A stretch of 64,000 nt of DNA, from NCBI GenBank assembly GCA_900316265.1, contig ONCH01000001.1, positions 1-64,000 on the forward strand. Reading direction: 5' to 3'. Both the position numbers and the translations under genes were made by a program. The stretch's first letter is position 1; each line of letters begins with the position of its first letter. The DNA is from an uncultured Prevotellaceae bacterium. Its GTDB lineage: Bacteria; Bacteroidota; Bacteroidia; Bacteroidales; Bacteroidaceae. The notes under the pieces were generated by a model. The model did no database searches. It saw nothing but the letters and a program-made list of their open reading frames with translations, and had not been told where the DNA came from. Positions 54,836-62,868 of this stretch are shown piece after piece.

Positions 54836-55927
54836 TTATTTATTTCGGAACGCCTCTACCTGACTCTGAATCAATTCCTCATCGTCAAAGTAGTTAATGC
54901 GCATGGCCTTACGTACCTCATCCATCGTCTGGGCGGCAGTCTCGCGGGCCTTCTCCGTACCCTTCTTCAGGATGTTATAGATTTCAGGGATATCCTGCTC
55001 CAACTCGTGACGGCGCTGGCGCATAGGCTCCAGGAACTCGTTCAGTATCTGGTTCAGGAACTTCTTACATTTCATGTCGCCCAGACCGCCACGACGGTAG
55101 TGGTCCTTCAGCTCGTCCAGGTTCTGGTACTCAGGCCAGTACAGGGCAAAGTGCTCAGGCTTCGAGAAGGCATCCAAATAGGTGAATACTGCATTGCCCT
55201 CCACATGTCCTGGGTCGTTCAGGTTGATGTGCTCTGGGTCGGTGTACATCGAGCGCACCTTCTGCCAAACGGTGTCGGCATCGTCGCTCAGATAGATGCA
55301 GTTGCCCAGCGACTTCGACATCTTCTCCTTACCGTCCGTTCCAGGCAGGCGACGGGCCGTAGCATTCTCAGGCAGCATGATGTTAGGCTCAACCAACACA
55401 GGAGCATACACCTGATTAAAACGACGCACCAGCTCGCGCGTCACCTCCAGCATCGGCTCCTGGTCCTCACCGGCAGGCACCGTAGTAGCCTTGAACAGTG
55501 TGATGTCAGCGGCCTGGCTCACAGGATAACAAAAGAATCCCAATGGAATACTCTCGCCCTCGAAGCCACGCATCTTCACCTCTGTCTTCACCGTCGGATT
55601 GCGCTGTACACGGCTGACGCTGACGAGGTTCATCAGGTAGGTGGTCAACTCAGCCAACTCCGTTATCTGACTCTGAATAAACAGCGTACACTTCTCAGGG
55701 TCCAGACCTGCTGCGAGGTAGTCCAGCGCCACATTAATAATACTCTGGCGAATCTTCTCAGGATTGTCAGCGTTATCCGTCAAGGCCTGTACATCGGCCA
55801 TGAAAACAAACATCTTGTCATAGTCGCCAGCGTTCTGAAGCTCTACGCGACGACGCAGCGAACCGATATAGTGACCCAAGTGCAACTTACCTGTTGGACG
55901 GTCACCCGTTAGAATAATCTTTCCCAT
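54836..55927 (-). CDS. trpS: Tryptophanyl-tRNA synthetase
   Basis: A 363-residue class Ic synthetase that charges tRNA-Trp. It has the HIGH-type motif [15 protein letters not shown] (residues 8-22) and KMSKS in [12 protein letters not shown] (about 195-207). First gene of the leftward run that includes the CsgG cassette and MerR. Promoter TAATTTTG at 55956-55963. I saw no T-box-like leader; the start is only about 30 bases from the promoter. Confidence 0.97.
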   Translation of the reverse strand: MGKIILTGDRPTGKLHLGHYIGSLRRRVELQNAGDYDKMFVFMADVQALTDNADNPEKIRQSIINVALDYLAAGLDPEKCTLFIQSQITELAELTTYLMNLVSVSRVQRNPTVKTEVKMRGFEGESIPLGFFCYPVSQAADITLFKATTVPAGEDQEPMLEVTRELVRRFNQVYAPVLVEPNIMLPENATARRLPGTDGKEKMSKSLGNCIYLSDDADTVWQKVRSMYTDPEHINLNDPGHVEGNAVFTYLDAFSKPEHFALYWPEYQNLDELKDHYRRGGLGDMKCKKFLNQILNEFLEPMRQRRHELEQDIPEIYNILKKGTEKARETAAQTMDEVRKAMRINYFDDEELIQSQVEAFRNK

Positions 55928-55955
55928 TTTTTGTTACTTTTTGCGTTTCTGTTTG

Positions 55956-55963
55956 CAAAATTA
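55956..55963 (-). promoter_or_regulatory. Bacteroidetes -7 element for trpS
   Basis: CAAAATTA on the plus strand, TAATTTTG on the minus strand, 28 bases before the trpS start. Confidence 0.55.
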
Positions 55964-56020
55964 CAAAAAAACAGGCGAACCACCAACAATTCGCCCACTT
56001 TTCTTAACAATATCTGTCTC

Positions 56021-56077
56021 CCAAATAGCTATACCAGCTTCCAGATACAGCTATCTTAGCATCCAAATACAGCTATC
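56021..56077 (+). repeat. Three imperfect 20-22-bp direct repeats
   Basis: CCAAATAGCTATACC at 56021, CCAGATACAGCTATC at 56041 and CCAAATACAGCTATC at 56063. The last two differ by one base over 15 and are 22 bp apart. Confidence 0.6.
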
Positions 56078-56086
56078 CTGTGTCTG

Positions 56087-56120
56087 TATTAGCCTAATAC
56101 AGCGCTGTATTAGGCTAATA
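56087..56120. repeat. 34-bp perfect palindrome
   Basis: TATTAGCCTAATACAGC followed at once by its exact reverse complement, with no spacer. Outer bases CCTGT (about 56078-56082) and ACAGG (56121-56125) could extend the cruciform with a bulge. Confidence 0.85.
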
Positions 56121-56205
56121 ACAGGTGCTTATCAGCTGTATTTCTGAGCTATTGCATTATGTAGTGGACGCCGTGGGGGAAATTCTTGCAAAACATGTAA
56201 CCTTT

Positions 56206-56375
56206 TAACATAACCCCCTTGAAACACCGATAAATAAAGGGCTCAGGGCATGTTAATAGTCGCTCAGACATTTAACATGCATTTCACATTTATGTTAGAA
56301 GTATGTTAAATGTTTGCGAAACATTTAACATGCCTCAAACCTCGATGTACAAAGGGTTTGAGGTATGCTATGTTA
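56206..56375. repeat. Seven ATGTTA/TAACAT boxes including a 13-bp inverted repeat
   Basis: Boxes start at 56206, 56250, 56273, 56292, 56303, 56326 and 56370, in both orientations. Two of them form the near-perfect hairpin ATGTTAAATGTTT-gcg-AAACATTTAACAT (56303-56331). A further inverted repeat, CCTCAAACC with GGTTTGAGG (56333-56341 and 56355-56363), follows. Confidence 0.65.
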
Positions 56376-56394
56376 ATAGGTTAAATCTTTTTTT

Positions 56395-56437
56395 CATAAA
56401 AAACACAGCAGGCTGAAGCATGACAACTTCAGCCTGC
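56395..56437 (-). terminator. Terminator after the LRR pseudogene
   Basis: 11-bp perfect stem, GCAGGCTGAAG (56408-56418) against CTTCAGCCTGC (56427-56437). On the minus strand it is followed by a TTTTTT run at about 56398-56403. Confidence 0.85.
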
Positions 56438-56462
56438 ATAGCTTATAATCAGAATGGATTTT

Positions 56463-57723
56463 TTACTTCACCACAACTTTCTTTATTGTTCCATCACTCA
56501 TCTTGATGATGTTCAGGCCACGCTGAGGTGTAGCGATGCGCTTTCCGTCAATGTTATAGCGCTCTACAACCGTAGGCTGTTGTGTGGCTGTTGTCACCAT
56601 TATTTCTGTCGTTGGCTTGGGATCTTCATCTGTCAATGCCACAATATTACCAAAGTCTTTCCATTGTTCTGCGTTCTTATATGCTTCAACAGATGCGGCT
56701 GGTACGTGGAGCGTAGCATTTTTGTAATTAGATTCTACAAAGATGTCCTTACCAGTTTCTGGTACTTGTTCTGCATAGCAATACATGTCTGTTAGGCTGG
56801 TACACTTGTGAAATGCGCTATCATCGACACATGTCAAATTGCTGGAAATTGTGACAGAAGTAAGTTTTTCACTCTCTGCAAAGGCGATATATGCTATCTT
56901 CTTTATACCTTCTCCTAAATCATACTCTTTAACCTGCTTGCCAAAACAACTCATTAATATGTAGAACTGGTCACCATCTCTTTGATACCACCTCATTGCT
57001 ATTAACCTCAACTTTGGTTAAATAATTACAGTTTTGGAATGCAAATAAATGGATACATTTCACACTTTGAGGAATGGTAATGGAAGATAATTTACAACCA
57101 TAGAAGGCCCATTGTCCGATGTATGTCAGATTGTTAGACAATTTGACGGAAGAAAGCCGACTTAACCTAAAAGCACTATTTCCAATAGTTGTAACGTTGT
57201 CGGACATTTTGACAGAGGTTAGATTACAATCGATAAATGCACAATCACCTATGCTTGTTACTTCATCTCCAATGATTAATTCTTCAATGTTAAATGCGCC
57301 ATCAAAAAGTGATCCAACATTAGATTCATTGAAATTATAGTTTTTAGATACTATAGCATTGCTGTTTATCTCAACAGTTTTCAAATTGTCACATTCACTA
57401 AAAACATAATATCCAATACTTTCTACACTCTTACCGATATAAATGTAGCTTAAAGCCTTACACTTTCCAAATGCATTACTTTCGATACTAGTAACTTCAT
57501 CTGGAATAACAATACTAGTTATGCCTGACCCCAAGAATGCTGAGTTTCCAATGGATGTTACGCTACTGGGAATAATAGTGCCGTTACATCCATACAATAA
57601 TTTGTTGCTGGCTGTCCCAATAATAGCATTACAATTTTCACGAGAGTCGTAATTAGGATTTCCTTCTTCTATAACTATTGAGTTTAGGCTACTACAGCGT
57701 TCGTATTTGCAAGTGGGTTTATA
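56463..57723 (-). pseudogene. BspA-like leucine-rich-repeat surface protein, 5'-truncated and frameshifted
   Basis: The minus strand encodes LRR_5/BspA-type repeats (SIGNSAFLGSGITSIVIPDEV; VTTIGNSAFRLSRLSSVKLSNNL, shown in part) from about 57723 down to 56971, then shifts frame near 56985 and continues as CVDDSAFHKCTSLTDM to a secretion-type tail (YNIDGKRIATPQRGLNII...KVVVK) ending at 56463. The shift falls in CAAAGAGATGG, where one extra A or a lost GA would explain it. Upstream the repeat frame is closed by TGA at 57724-57726, before any signal peptide, and has no good start, so the 5' end is missing. The intact ancestor would be a surface adhesin. Confidence 0.8.
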
Positions 57724-57850
57724 TCAATAACTTGCATGTTAAACGGTAGAAAAGTGATGACACAGGTTCTGACGACATGGAAAAGATAAAGATTTAACGT
57801 ATTTAACTTTTATAAACATGATGCAGGTTCTTCTGCACCATAGTGAAACA

Positions 57851-58300
57851 CTATATTAATGCGTTTACGGTCTCATGTGACTTCTTACGGCTTCTTCTTA
57901 TCTTTGTTTCTGCCTTTTCTCTTAATTGTAAAGATAAAGGGTGACTTTGTATTGGACTATACATGATATAATACTTGTCTTTCCTAAATGAGATCAGCCC
58001 AATACCATACTTTTCGAAAAGATTAATGTGATTAAATGCTTTATCAGCAGTTTCTTCTGGAAGCACGACATATGAGTAATCAGAAAAACTCCTATATCGA
58101 AAAGCTTGTATCATAGCCCCTCTCCAATTCTTGAGCTTAAGTTCGAAGGAGACGACCTTTATGCCTGTATCAAGTTTTGAGAAGCACACGTAATCAGGGA
58201 TGCCAAAGAGTCCTTGCCATTCCTTAAAATATGTATTGCCTATTGTAGATTTGATATATTTCTCAAAATCAACAGACATTAAATCTTCTGATGTGTACAT
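57851..58300 (-). CDS. PD-(D/E)xK nuclease-like protein, third gene of the kinase cassette
   Basis: A 149-residue protein with an apparent PD-(D/E)xK core: G-I-P-D36-Y-V, then SFE53-L-K55 on the next strand, and Q65-A-F-R-Y69, which fits the QxxxY motif of RecB-like nucleases. A basic C-terminal tail (KIRRSRKKSHE) may help bind nucleic acid. I cannot name the family; the fold call rests on motif order and predicted strands. Its ATG overlaps the stop of the 392-residue gene by 1 nt, so the two are translated together. Very AT-rich coding sequence, unlike the chromosome around it. Confidence 0.65.
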   Translation of the reverse strand: MYTSEDLMSVDFEKYIKSTIGNTYFKEWQGLFGIPDYVCFSKLDTGIKVVSFELKLKNWRGAMIQAFRYRSFSDYSYVVLPEETADKAFNHINLFEKYGIGLISFRKDKYYIMYSPIQSHPLSLQLREKAETKIRRSRKKSHETVNALI

Positions 58301-59478
58301 TATAGTGTTTTTTTATATGCATTTAACACATTATACCAAATTGGAAGATGAGAACCATCACTATCTCCATCAAGAAGTACAGAATCTTCAATAATCTTAT
58401 AGTTTGATACTGCTGTTTTTATCACATCCTTCAGATATTCAATACGTGTGAGCTGATCATTTGGCAGAGATTTAATCTGTCTTGTGAACACCTCAAAATA
58501 ATGTTTGTATATCTCAGACTTTGCAAAATGCCAACTATAAGGTTGACCTCTGAACTCGCCCAAGCTAAACATAAGAGGCTTATACTGAGTATCATCAAAA
58601 AACTTGTCGTAGTCACTAACAAGGGACTTCATGGATTCTATGTAATTATAATCCATCCATTGCAACAACTTGGAACTATATAATCTTGCGTTTGGAGCCC
58701 TCATTTGTTTACCTTCAGTTGTCTCAAAACGAGAGATCTTGAACATTCTCAAGTTCTCATAGGAACCAATAGTTACAGAGTCAGGCATTGCAGCACTAAA
58801 TAATAAACCCTCAGTATTGCAATAACCTATATGAACTTCGAGTTCGTTTTTTTTGAGAATGTCGATAAAGAACATTACATTCTTCAAATATTCAAAATCT
58901 TTTATCTGTTTTGAATTGTAATTGTTTTCGAAGATTAAATAAAAGCCTGTTATTTCCGAAAAACTTGTCATCCAGTTCAGCAATTCGTCACGCTTTGCTT
59001 CATCTTCTATCATAATTTGTTTCACAAGAACAGTCAAGAGAAAAGGTTTTGTGATACTTTTCTTTGCCTTATTGTCCAAAAAAGGGTACACAAAGTTTTC
59101 GGATAGATTCTCCAAATACCTAGTTGGCAAAGCATCTACGTAACGAGTTGGTATAACAATATATCTAAAATCTGCATTTAACTGATAATCGACACATAGC
59201 TCTGCCAATTGGTCATTATTTACATCCAAATCTACAGTAGAAAAATCACTCTTTATGTTGCCTGGAAAGAATGGATAAGTGACATTAGATGATTTTTCAA
59301 TGTTCAATAGATAAAACTGAGGATCCAAGAATGATATCTGACGTAAGTCTGCTGGTAAGGCTAACAACTTGTCAGACTCCATATTAATTGGAGAGAAAAT
59401 CAATCCATCACCGATACCCTCTTTTTGGCAATCAATGTTCCATTTATCGCGGAAACCCATTTGATGAAATACATTCAT
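58300..59478 (-). CDS. Uncharacterised, possibly TIM-barrel, protein of the kinase cassette
   Basis: A 392-residue protein with no signal peptide or membrane segment. Regularly spaced hydrophobic strands (GLIFSP ~25, ISFLDPQFYLLN ~48, RYIVIPTRYV ~105, FLLTVLVKQIM ~146, GFYLIFENN ~178, VMFFIDIL ~201, EVHIGYCNTEGLLFSAAM ~214, SVTIGSY ~234) alternate with helices, as in a beta/alpha barrel. The GYCNTEGLL...PDSVTIGSY stretch recalls the late strands of barrels such as tRNA-guanine transglycosylase-like proteins; this is only a resemblance. C-terminal helices follow (PNARLYSSKLLQWMDYNYI). I do not recognise a family. Starts 4 bp after the kinase stop and overlaps the nuclease start. Confidence 0.6.
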   Translation of the reverse strand: MNVFHQMGFRDKWNIDCQKEGIGDGLIFSPINMESDKLLALPADLRQISFLDPQFYLLNIEKSSNVTYPFFPGNIKSDFSTVDLDVNNDQLAELCVDYQLNADFRYIVIPTRYVDALPTRYLENLSENFVYPFLDNKAKKSITKPFLLTVLVKQIMIEDEAKRDELLNWMTSFSEITGFYLIFENNYNSKQIKDFEYLKNVMFFIDILKKNELEVHIGYCNTEGLLFSAAMPDSVTIGSYENLRMFKISRFETTEGKQMRAPNARLYSSKLLQWMDYNYIESMKSLVSDYDKFFDDTQYKPLMFSLGEFRGQPYSWHFAKSEIYKHYFEVFTRQIKSLPNDQLTRIEYLKDVIKTAVSNYKIIEDSVLLDGDSDGSHLPIWYNVLNAYKKTL

Positions 59479-59482
59479 ACGC

Positions 59483-60289
59483 TTAAAGTGAGTTTATTAG
59501 GTTTCGAAGTTGTTTGACTGTACGTGGTCTCATATATGGTTGTACACATAACAAGTGCTTTGCCAATGCTACAACCGATGCATCTTCTTGGATTGTAGAA
59601 GTATGAGTAGCATACTTACCTGCCATAAGATTGTCAAATAGCATTCCACTTCCAACAATAGTAGGATCAAAGGGATGGCATTTCAAGTAAAGCTCCAAAG
59701 CAATAATACCCAAAGCATAAAAATCAGTTCGAGGATCAATCATAGATTTTTCATTTCGCAACTGTTCGGGAGAAGCATATAATGGCGTACAAGGACCCAT
59801 ATTCTGAAGTGTATTGGTTATTGATTCCATATCAAGAAATCTTGCTATACCAAAATCTATGATACAAGGAGTTCCATCGGGCCGAATTAATATATTCTCA
59901 GGCTTAAGATCTCTGTGTACAACATTCTTTGACCAAACAATTTCCAATCCTGCAATTAACTGAAGCAATAAGTCTTTTATACTGTTCCAGTCATTATAGT
60001 TTGACATTACATCTCTCAACGTTTCTCCTTCAATACGCTCCTCTATGACAGTCATAGTCATAGTCTTCATGTCAAAATTCGACCCATAGTTCTTTGGAAA
60101 ATATGGCGAGTTTAAGCTACATAGAAAATTAACCTCACGCATAATACGCCGCAATGAGGCAGTGCTATTGATTTGCGCATCTTTGATAACGACTCTTAAC
60201 TTAGGATCATTCTTACATACAGCAGAATAAACGACCTTTTGGCCACCTTTTGCTATCTGCGTATCTATATCAAACTCGTTTCTCTCCAT
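59483..60289 (-). CDS. Hanks-type Ser/Thr protein kinase, first gene of the cassette
   Basis: A 268-residue soluble kinase with all catalytic parts: Gly loop IAKGGQKVVY (residues 12-21), catalytic Lys K36 (VVIKDA), E52, HRDLKPEN (125-132), DFG (145-147) and SPEQ in place of APE (173-176). It has no membrane segment or sensor domain, so it probably acts inside the cell as part of a complex or cascade. Small stand-alone kinases of this kind are rare in Bacteroidales housekeeping loci and are found in several phage-defence loci. Promoter TATCTTTG at 60388-60395. The three genes are packed with a 4-bp gap and a 1-nt overlap. Confidence 0.85.
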   Translation of the reverse strand: MERNEFDIDTQIAKGGQKVVYSAVCKNDPKLRVVIKDAQINSTASLRRIMREVNFLCSLNSPYFPKNYGSNFDMKTMTMTVIEERIEGETLRDVMSNYNDWNSIKDLLLQLIAGLEIVWSKNVVHRDLKPENILIRPDGTPCIIDFGIARFLDMESITNTLQNMGPCTPLYASPEQLRNEKSMIDPRTDFYALGIIALELYLKCHPFDPTIVGSGMLFDNLMAGKYATHTSTIQEDASVVALAKHLLCVQPYMRPRTVKQLRNLINSL

Positions 60290-60387
60290 ATTTTAAAAAT
60301 TGAAGATTACATAAATTAATGTCAAATAGATAAGGCTTGTTGCCATTTTTTTATGGCGAGATTCCAAACTCACTACAAAACACTTTG

Positions 60388-60395
60388 CAAAGATA
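60388..60395 (-). promoter_or_regulatory. Bacteroidetes -7 element for the kinase cassette
   Basis: CAAAGATA on the plus strand, TATCTTTG on the minus strand, about 100 bases before the kinase start. Confidence 0.55.
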
Positions 60396-60510
60396 CAACT
60401 TTTTTTCGAGAATTTGGCATAAAACCACCGTTTTACGCGTAATTTAAGCAAATTTTATCTAAAACACATCTATTAGAGAGTATAAATTGCGATATTTGAG
60501 GATTTTTATG

Positions 60511-60559
60511 TATCTTTGCAACGCATATTGGCGACATGCCATCTTTGCAAGACATATTG
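60511..60559 (+). promoter_or_regulatory. Duplicated promoter segment
   Basis: TATCTTTG at 60511-60518. The 19-nt pattern ATCTTTGCAAnnCATATTG occurs at 60512-60530 and again at 60541-60559, period 29. In the second copy the base before ATCTTTG is C, so only the first is a full TAnnTTTG match. Confidence 0.6.
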
Positions 60560-60779
60560 ATAATACGAAGCGTTATGCTCGACTTGCTAATGGAAATGTG
60601 AGAAACTCCTATTGTAATGCAAGGACAGTGATAACGGTTCGCGCGTATAGCGTGGACTGGTTACTGCATCTACATTACAAGGGCTATTCTCACAGCCTCC
60701 ATTAGAAGACGTGGTAAATCAGCTCCACGCTTCATAACAATTAAAAGCTCTTATGGCGGCTGGAGAGCAATTGAAAAAA
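60560..60779 (+). other. Long, locally GC-richer leader with possible RNA structure
   Basis: About 220 bases between the duplicated promoter and the ATG at 60780 hold no convincing gene. A frame at 60487-60705 exists but begins upstream of the promoter. The segment contains a long-range stem, GCGTGGA (60650-60656) with TCCACGC (60724-60730), and a near-start hairpin, GCTCT...AGAGC, inside CAATT/AATTG flanks just before the ATG. Its base composition is higher in G and C than the flanking island. It could be a regulatory leader or a small RNA. Confidence 0.35.
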
Positions 60780-62096
60780 ATGAGAACTATACTTTTGGCA
60801 CTGTTTCTATGTCTGCCTGCATCTATTGCATTGTCTCAAGTATTTGATGAAAAGGCCCCAGAATTAATTATTGAGGACATGGATTATTCAAACTTCTCAA
60901 AATCATTTGTTTTCGGAGGTAAAGCATACACTTTTTTTAATACATTAATTGGCGATACTATCATTTTTAACGGGAATAGCTTAAGGGATGATTTTTTTTG
61001 TAATGACACTATTTGGGTTAAGCATGGCGTCAAAAAGCCAATAGAAGGGAAACACTATAAAGTTAAAAAGCACTATAAGAGTATTGATGATGATATTTAT
61101 TCTCCAAATGAATTTGTTTATAATCGACCATGGATTATTATATCTGCAAAAGAAGAATCCACGAACTCTTTGTTCGAATCAGACAAGTCAGAGATTTTAA
61201 CAATAAAGGATGTTCAGACCGGAGACATTGTTAATTGGAGATATCGGAATGGTTATAATTTCAGTAAGAATGTCAATATTGAAAATATCTCAAGAAGTAG
61301 AGTTTATACAAGTTCCCTCCAAAAGTTGAAGCTATACGAACAGACAGGTACAAGCTTTAACGAATTACATATTAATAAATCCTTATTCACAATCGAGACA
61401 AGAGATAATGGTAATTCATTACATTTCACAACAACAGTTTTATTAAGCAATAATGAAACATACAATATTCCTTTTACTAAGCGATATAATAAAAATTCCA
61501 AAACTCTTTATACTGAAGAAATAAAAAAACAGCGATTTGAAAATTTACAGAACAGTGGACATTTTTATCTTACTCTCTCGAAAGTAGAAAAGCCCAAGAA
61601 TTCACAAATACGTTACGGCAAAGTAACTGCCGTTTCAGATAAATCTGTGACGGAATACTCATATTCTGATAACATTCTTTCTATTATTATGGTAGATAAA
61701 ATTGACAGAATAGCTTTTAGCTTGGAAAACAAATCTGGGAATAGTTTAAAAATAGAATGGGATGAAGCTTCTTTTATTGGTATAGACAATAAAGCTAGTA
61801 GGGTATTTCATTCAGGGGTAAAATACAGCGATAAAGGATTATCAATGCCTGCGACAATAATACCTAATGGTACATCTTTAGATGATGTAATATTGCCAAG
61901 TAATTTAACATCTTATTCGGGAGGTGATTGGCATTCCTCCACACTTATTCCCAGAAGAGGAATATATGATGAAACCAAAATAGGGAAAATCATAAAAGTT
62001 CTATTGCCTATTTCTGTGAAAGGAGTCATAAATGAATACACGTTCATTTTTAAAATAGAATGGGTTTGGAACAATCCTGAATTAAGAATTGAATAA
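60780..62096 (+). CDS. AT-rich exported protein of unknown function
   Basis: A 438-residue protein with a clear signal peptide (MRTILLALFLCLPASIALSQ) and no lipobox. The rest looks beta-rich, with many Asn, Lys and Ile residues as expected from the low GC. Two related late strands (KVTAVSDKSVTEY; IGKIIKVLLPISVKG) are visible. I recognise no domain. It is a single gene between the structured leader and an inverted repeat at 62198-62234. The ATG at 60780 is chosen for the signal peptide; an in-frame ATG at 60753 would add nine polar residues before it. Confidence 0.7.
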   Translation: MRTILLALFLCLPASIALSQVFDEKAPELIIEDMDYSNFSKSFVFGGKAYTFFNTLIGDTIIFNGNSLRDDFFCNDTIWVKHGVKKPIEGKHYKVKKHYKSIDDDIYSPNEFVYNRPWIIISAKEESTNSLFESDKSEILTIKDVQTGDIVNWRYRNGYNFSKNVNIENISRSRVYTSSLQKLKLYEQTGTSFNELHINKSLFTIETRDNGNSLHFTTTVLLSNNETYNIPFTKRYNKNSKTLYTEEIKKQRFENLQNSGHFYLTLSKVEKPKNSQIRYGKVTAVSDKSVTEYSYSDNILSIIMVDKIDRIAFSLENKSGNSLKIEWDEASFIGIDNKASRVFHSGVKYSDKGLSMPATIIPNGTSLDDVILPSNLTSYSGGDWHSSTLIPRRGIYDETKIGKIIKVLLPISVKGVINEYTFIFKIEWVWNNPELRIE

Positions 62097-62197
62097 CGAT
62101 AATATCCTATGAGATGTAATAACCATTTCTCCACTTGATATGAGAACCACGAACAATGGAACTATATAGTGATACGTTTATTTTTATAATAGTAAAG

Positions 62198-62234
62198 TCA
62201 CTAGTGTTCACTAAAAATTAGTGGACACTAGTGA
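62198..62234. repeat. 16-bp inverted repeat with a 5-nt loop
   Basis: TCACTAGTGTTCACTA (62198-62213), loop AAAAT, then TAGTGGACACTAGTGA (62219-62234); one G-T pair. There is no long T-run after it, so it is a weak terminator at best and may instead be an operator or mobile-element end. Confidence 0.7.
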
Positions 62235-62362
62235 TTTGACATAACAAAAAGGAAGCCCGTGTGAACCCTATACATTTTTATAAAAAATATGGTAACACAG
62301 GTCGTAAAGATACGGATTGTAAGAAAAAGGCGAAAATATTTTGCATTTTATAAGATAATTCG

Positions 62363-62370
62363 TACCTTTG
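62363..62370 (+). promoter_or_regulatory. -7 element giving a near-leaderless tlpA-like message
   Basis: TACCTTTG, followed by the ATG at 62380 only 9 bases later. Confidence 0.6.
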
Positions 62371-62379
62371 TGCCTTGGT

Positions 62380-62868
62380 ATGAAAAAGATTATTTGCTTA
62401 ATCATTATGGCATGGGGGACTTCAATAGGTCTGCTGCATGCACAACTGCCTGCCGTCACGCTGAAGACGATGGACGGACAGAGCGTACGAACAGATACTT
62501 TGTCGAACAACGGCAAGCCGTTTATCATTGACTTCTTTGCTACCTGGTGCAAGCCCTGCAACCGTGAACTCGACGCCATCGCCGAGGTATATGAGGACTG
62601 GCAGGAAGAGACGGGCGTGAAGATTTATGCCGTGAGCATTGACCAGGCACAGAACATCAACAAAGTGAAGCCTTTGGTGAGCAATCACGGCTGGACATAC
62701 GACGTGCTGCTCGACCCTAACAGCGACCTAAAGCGCGCCTTGGGTATCCAGATGATACCCTTCGTGCTCATCGTTGACGGACAGGGCAATATCGTCTATA
62801 AGCACAACGGCTATACCGACGGTGCCGAAGAAGAACTTATTAATAAGGTACGTGAGCTGACGAAATGA
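62380..62868 (+). CDS. TlpA/ResA-like thioredoxin
   Basis: A 162-residue exported thioredoxin-fold protein (signal peptide to about residue 21). The active site is W56-C57-K58-P59-C60 in FFATWCKPCN, and the cis-Pro region reads IQMIPFVLIVD. It probably reduces periplasmic disulfides. Translationally coupled (4-nt ATGA overlap) to the DUF6029 gene, so it may serve that outer-membrane protein or its partners. GC returns to the normal level from this gene onward. Confidence 0.9.
   Translation: MKKIICLIIMAWGTSIGLLHAQLPAVTLKTMDGQSVRTDTLSNNGKPFIIDFFATWCKPCNRELDAIAEVYEDWQEETGVKIYAVSIDQAQNINKVKPLVSNHGWTYDVLLDPNSDLKRALGIQMIPFVLIVDGQGNIVYKHNGYTDGAEEELINKVRELTK

Larger units (their letters stand above)
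55964..56394. other. Gene-free AT-rich region packed with repeats and palindromes
   Basis: No convincing gene lies between the trpS promoter and the LRR terminator. The region holds three iteron-like repeats (56021-56077), a 34-bp perfect palindrome (56087-56120) and an array of ATGTTA/TAACAT boxes (56206-56375), listed separately. It marks the left edge of the AT-rich island. Confidence 0.6.

Noticed and set aside
56021..56077. Possible CRISPR array
   Set aside because: Only three imperfect short repeats with almost no spacers, no cas genes in the window, and repeat length too short.
55928..56400. Possible T-box riboswitch in front of trpS
   Set aside because: The likely promoter lies only about 28 bases before the trpS start, leaving no room for a T-box, and the palindromes lie upstream of it.
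59483..60289. Toxin-antitoxin reading of the kinase and its neighbour (HipA-like)
   Set aside because: The kinase has canonical Hanks motifs with HRDLKPEN and DFG rather than HipA features, and no small HTH antitoxin precedes it.
60487..60705. A 72-residue plus-strand frame before the orphan secreted protein
   Set aside because: Its start lies upstream of the TATCTTTG promoter at 60511, and the translation shows no domain or signal. The DNA looks more like a leader.
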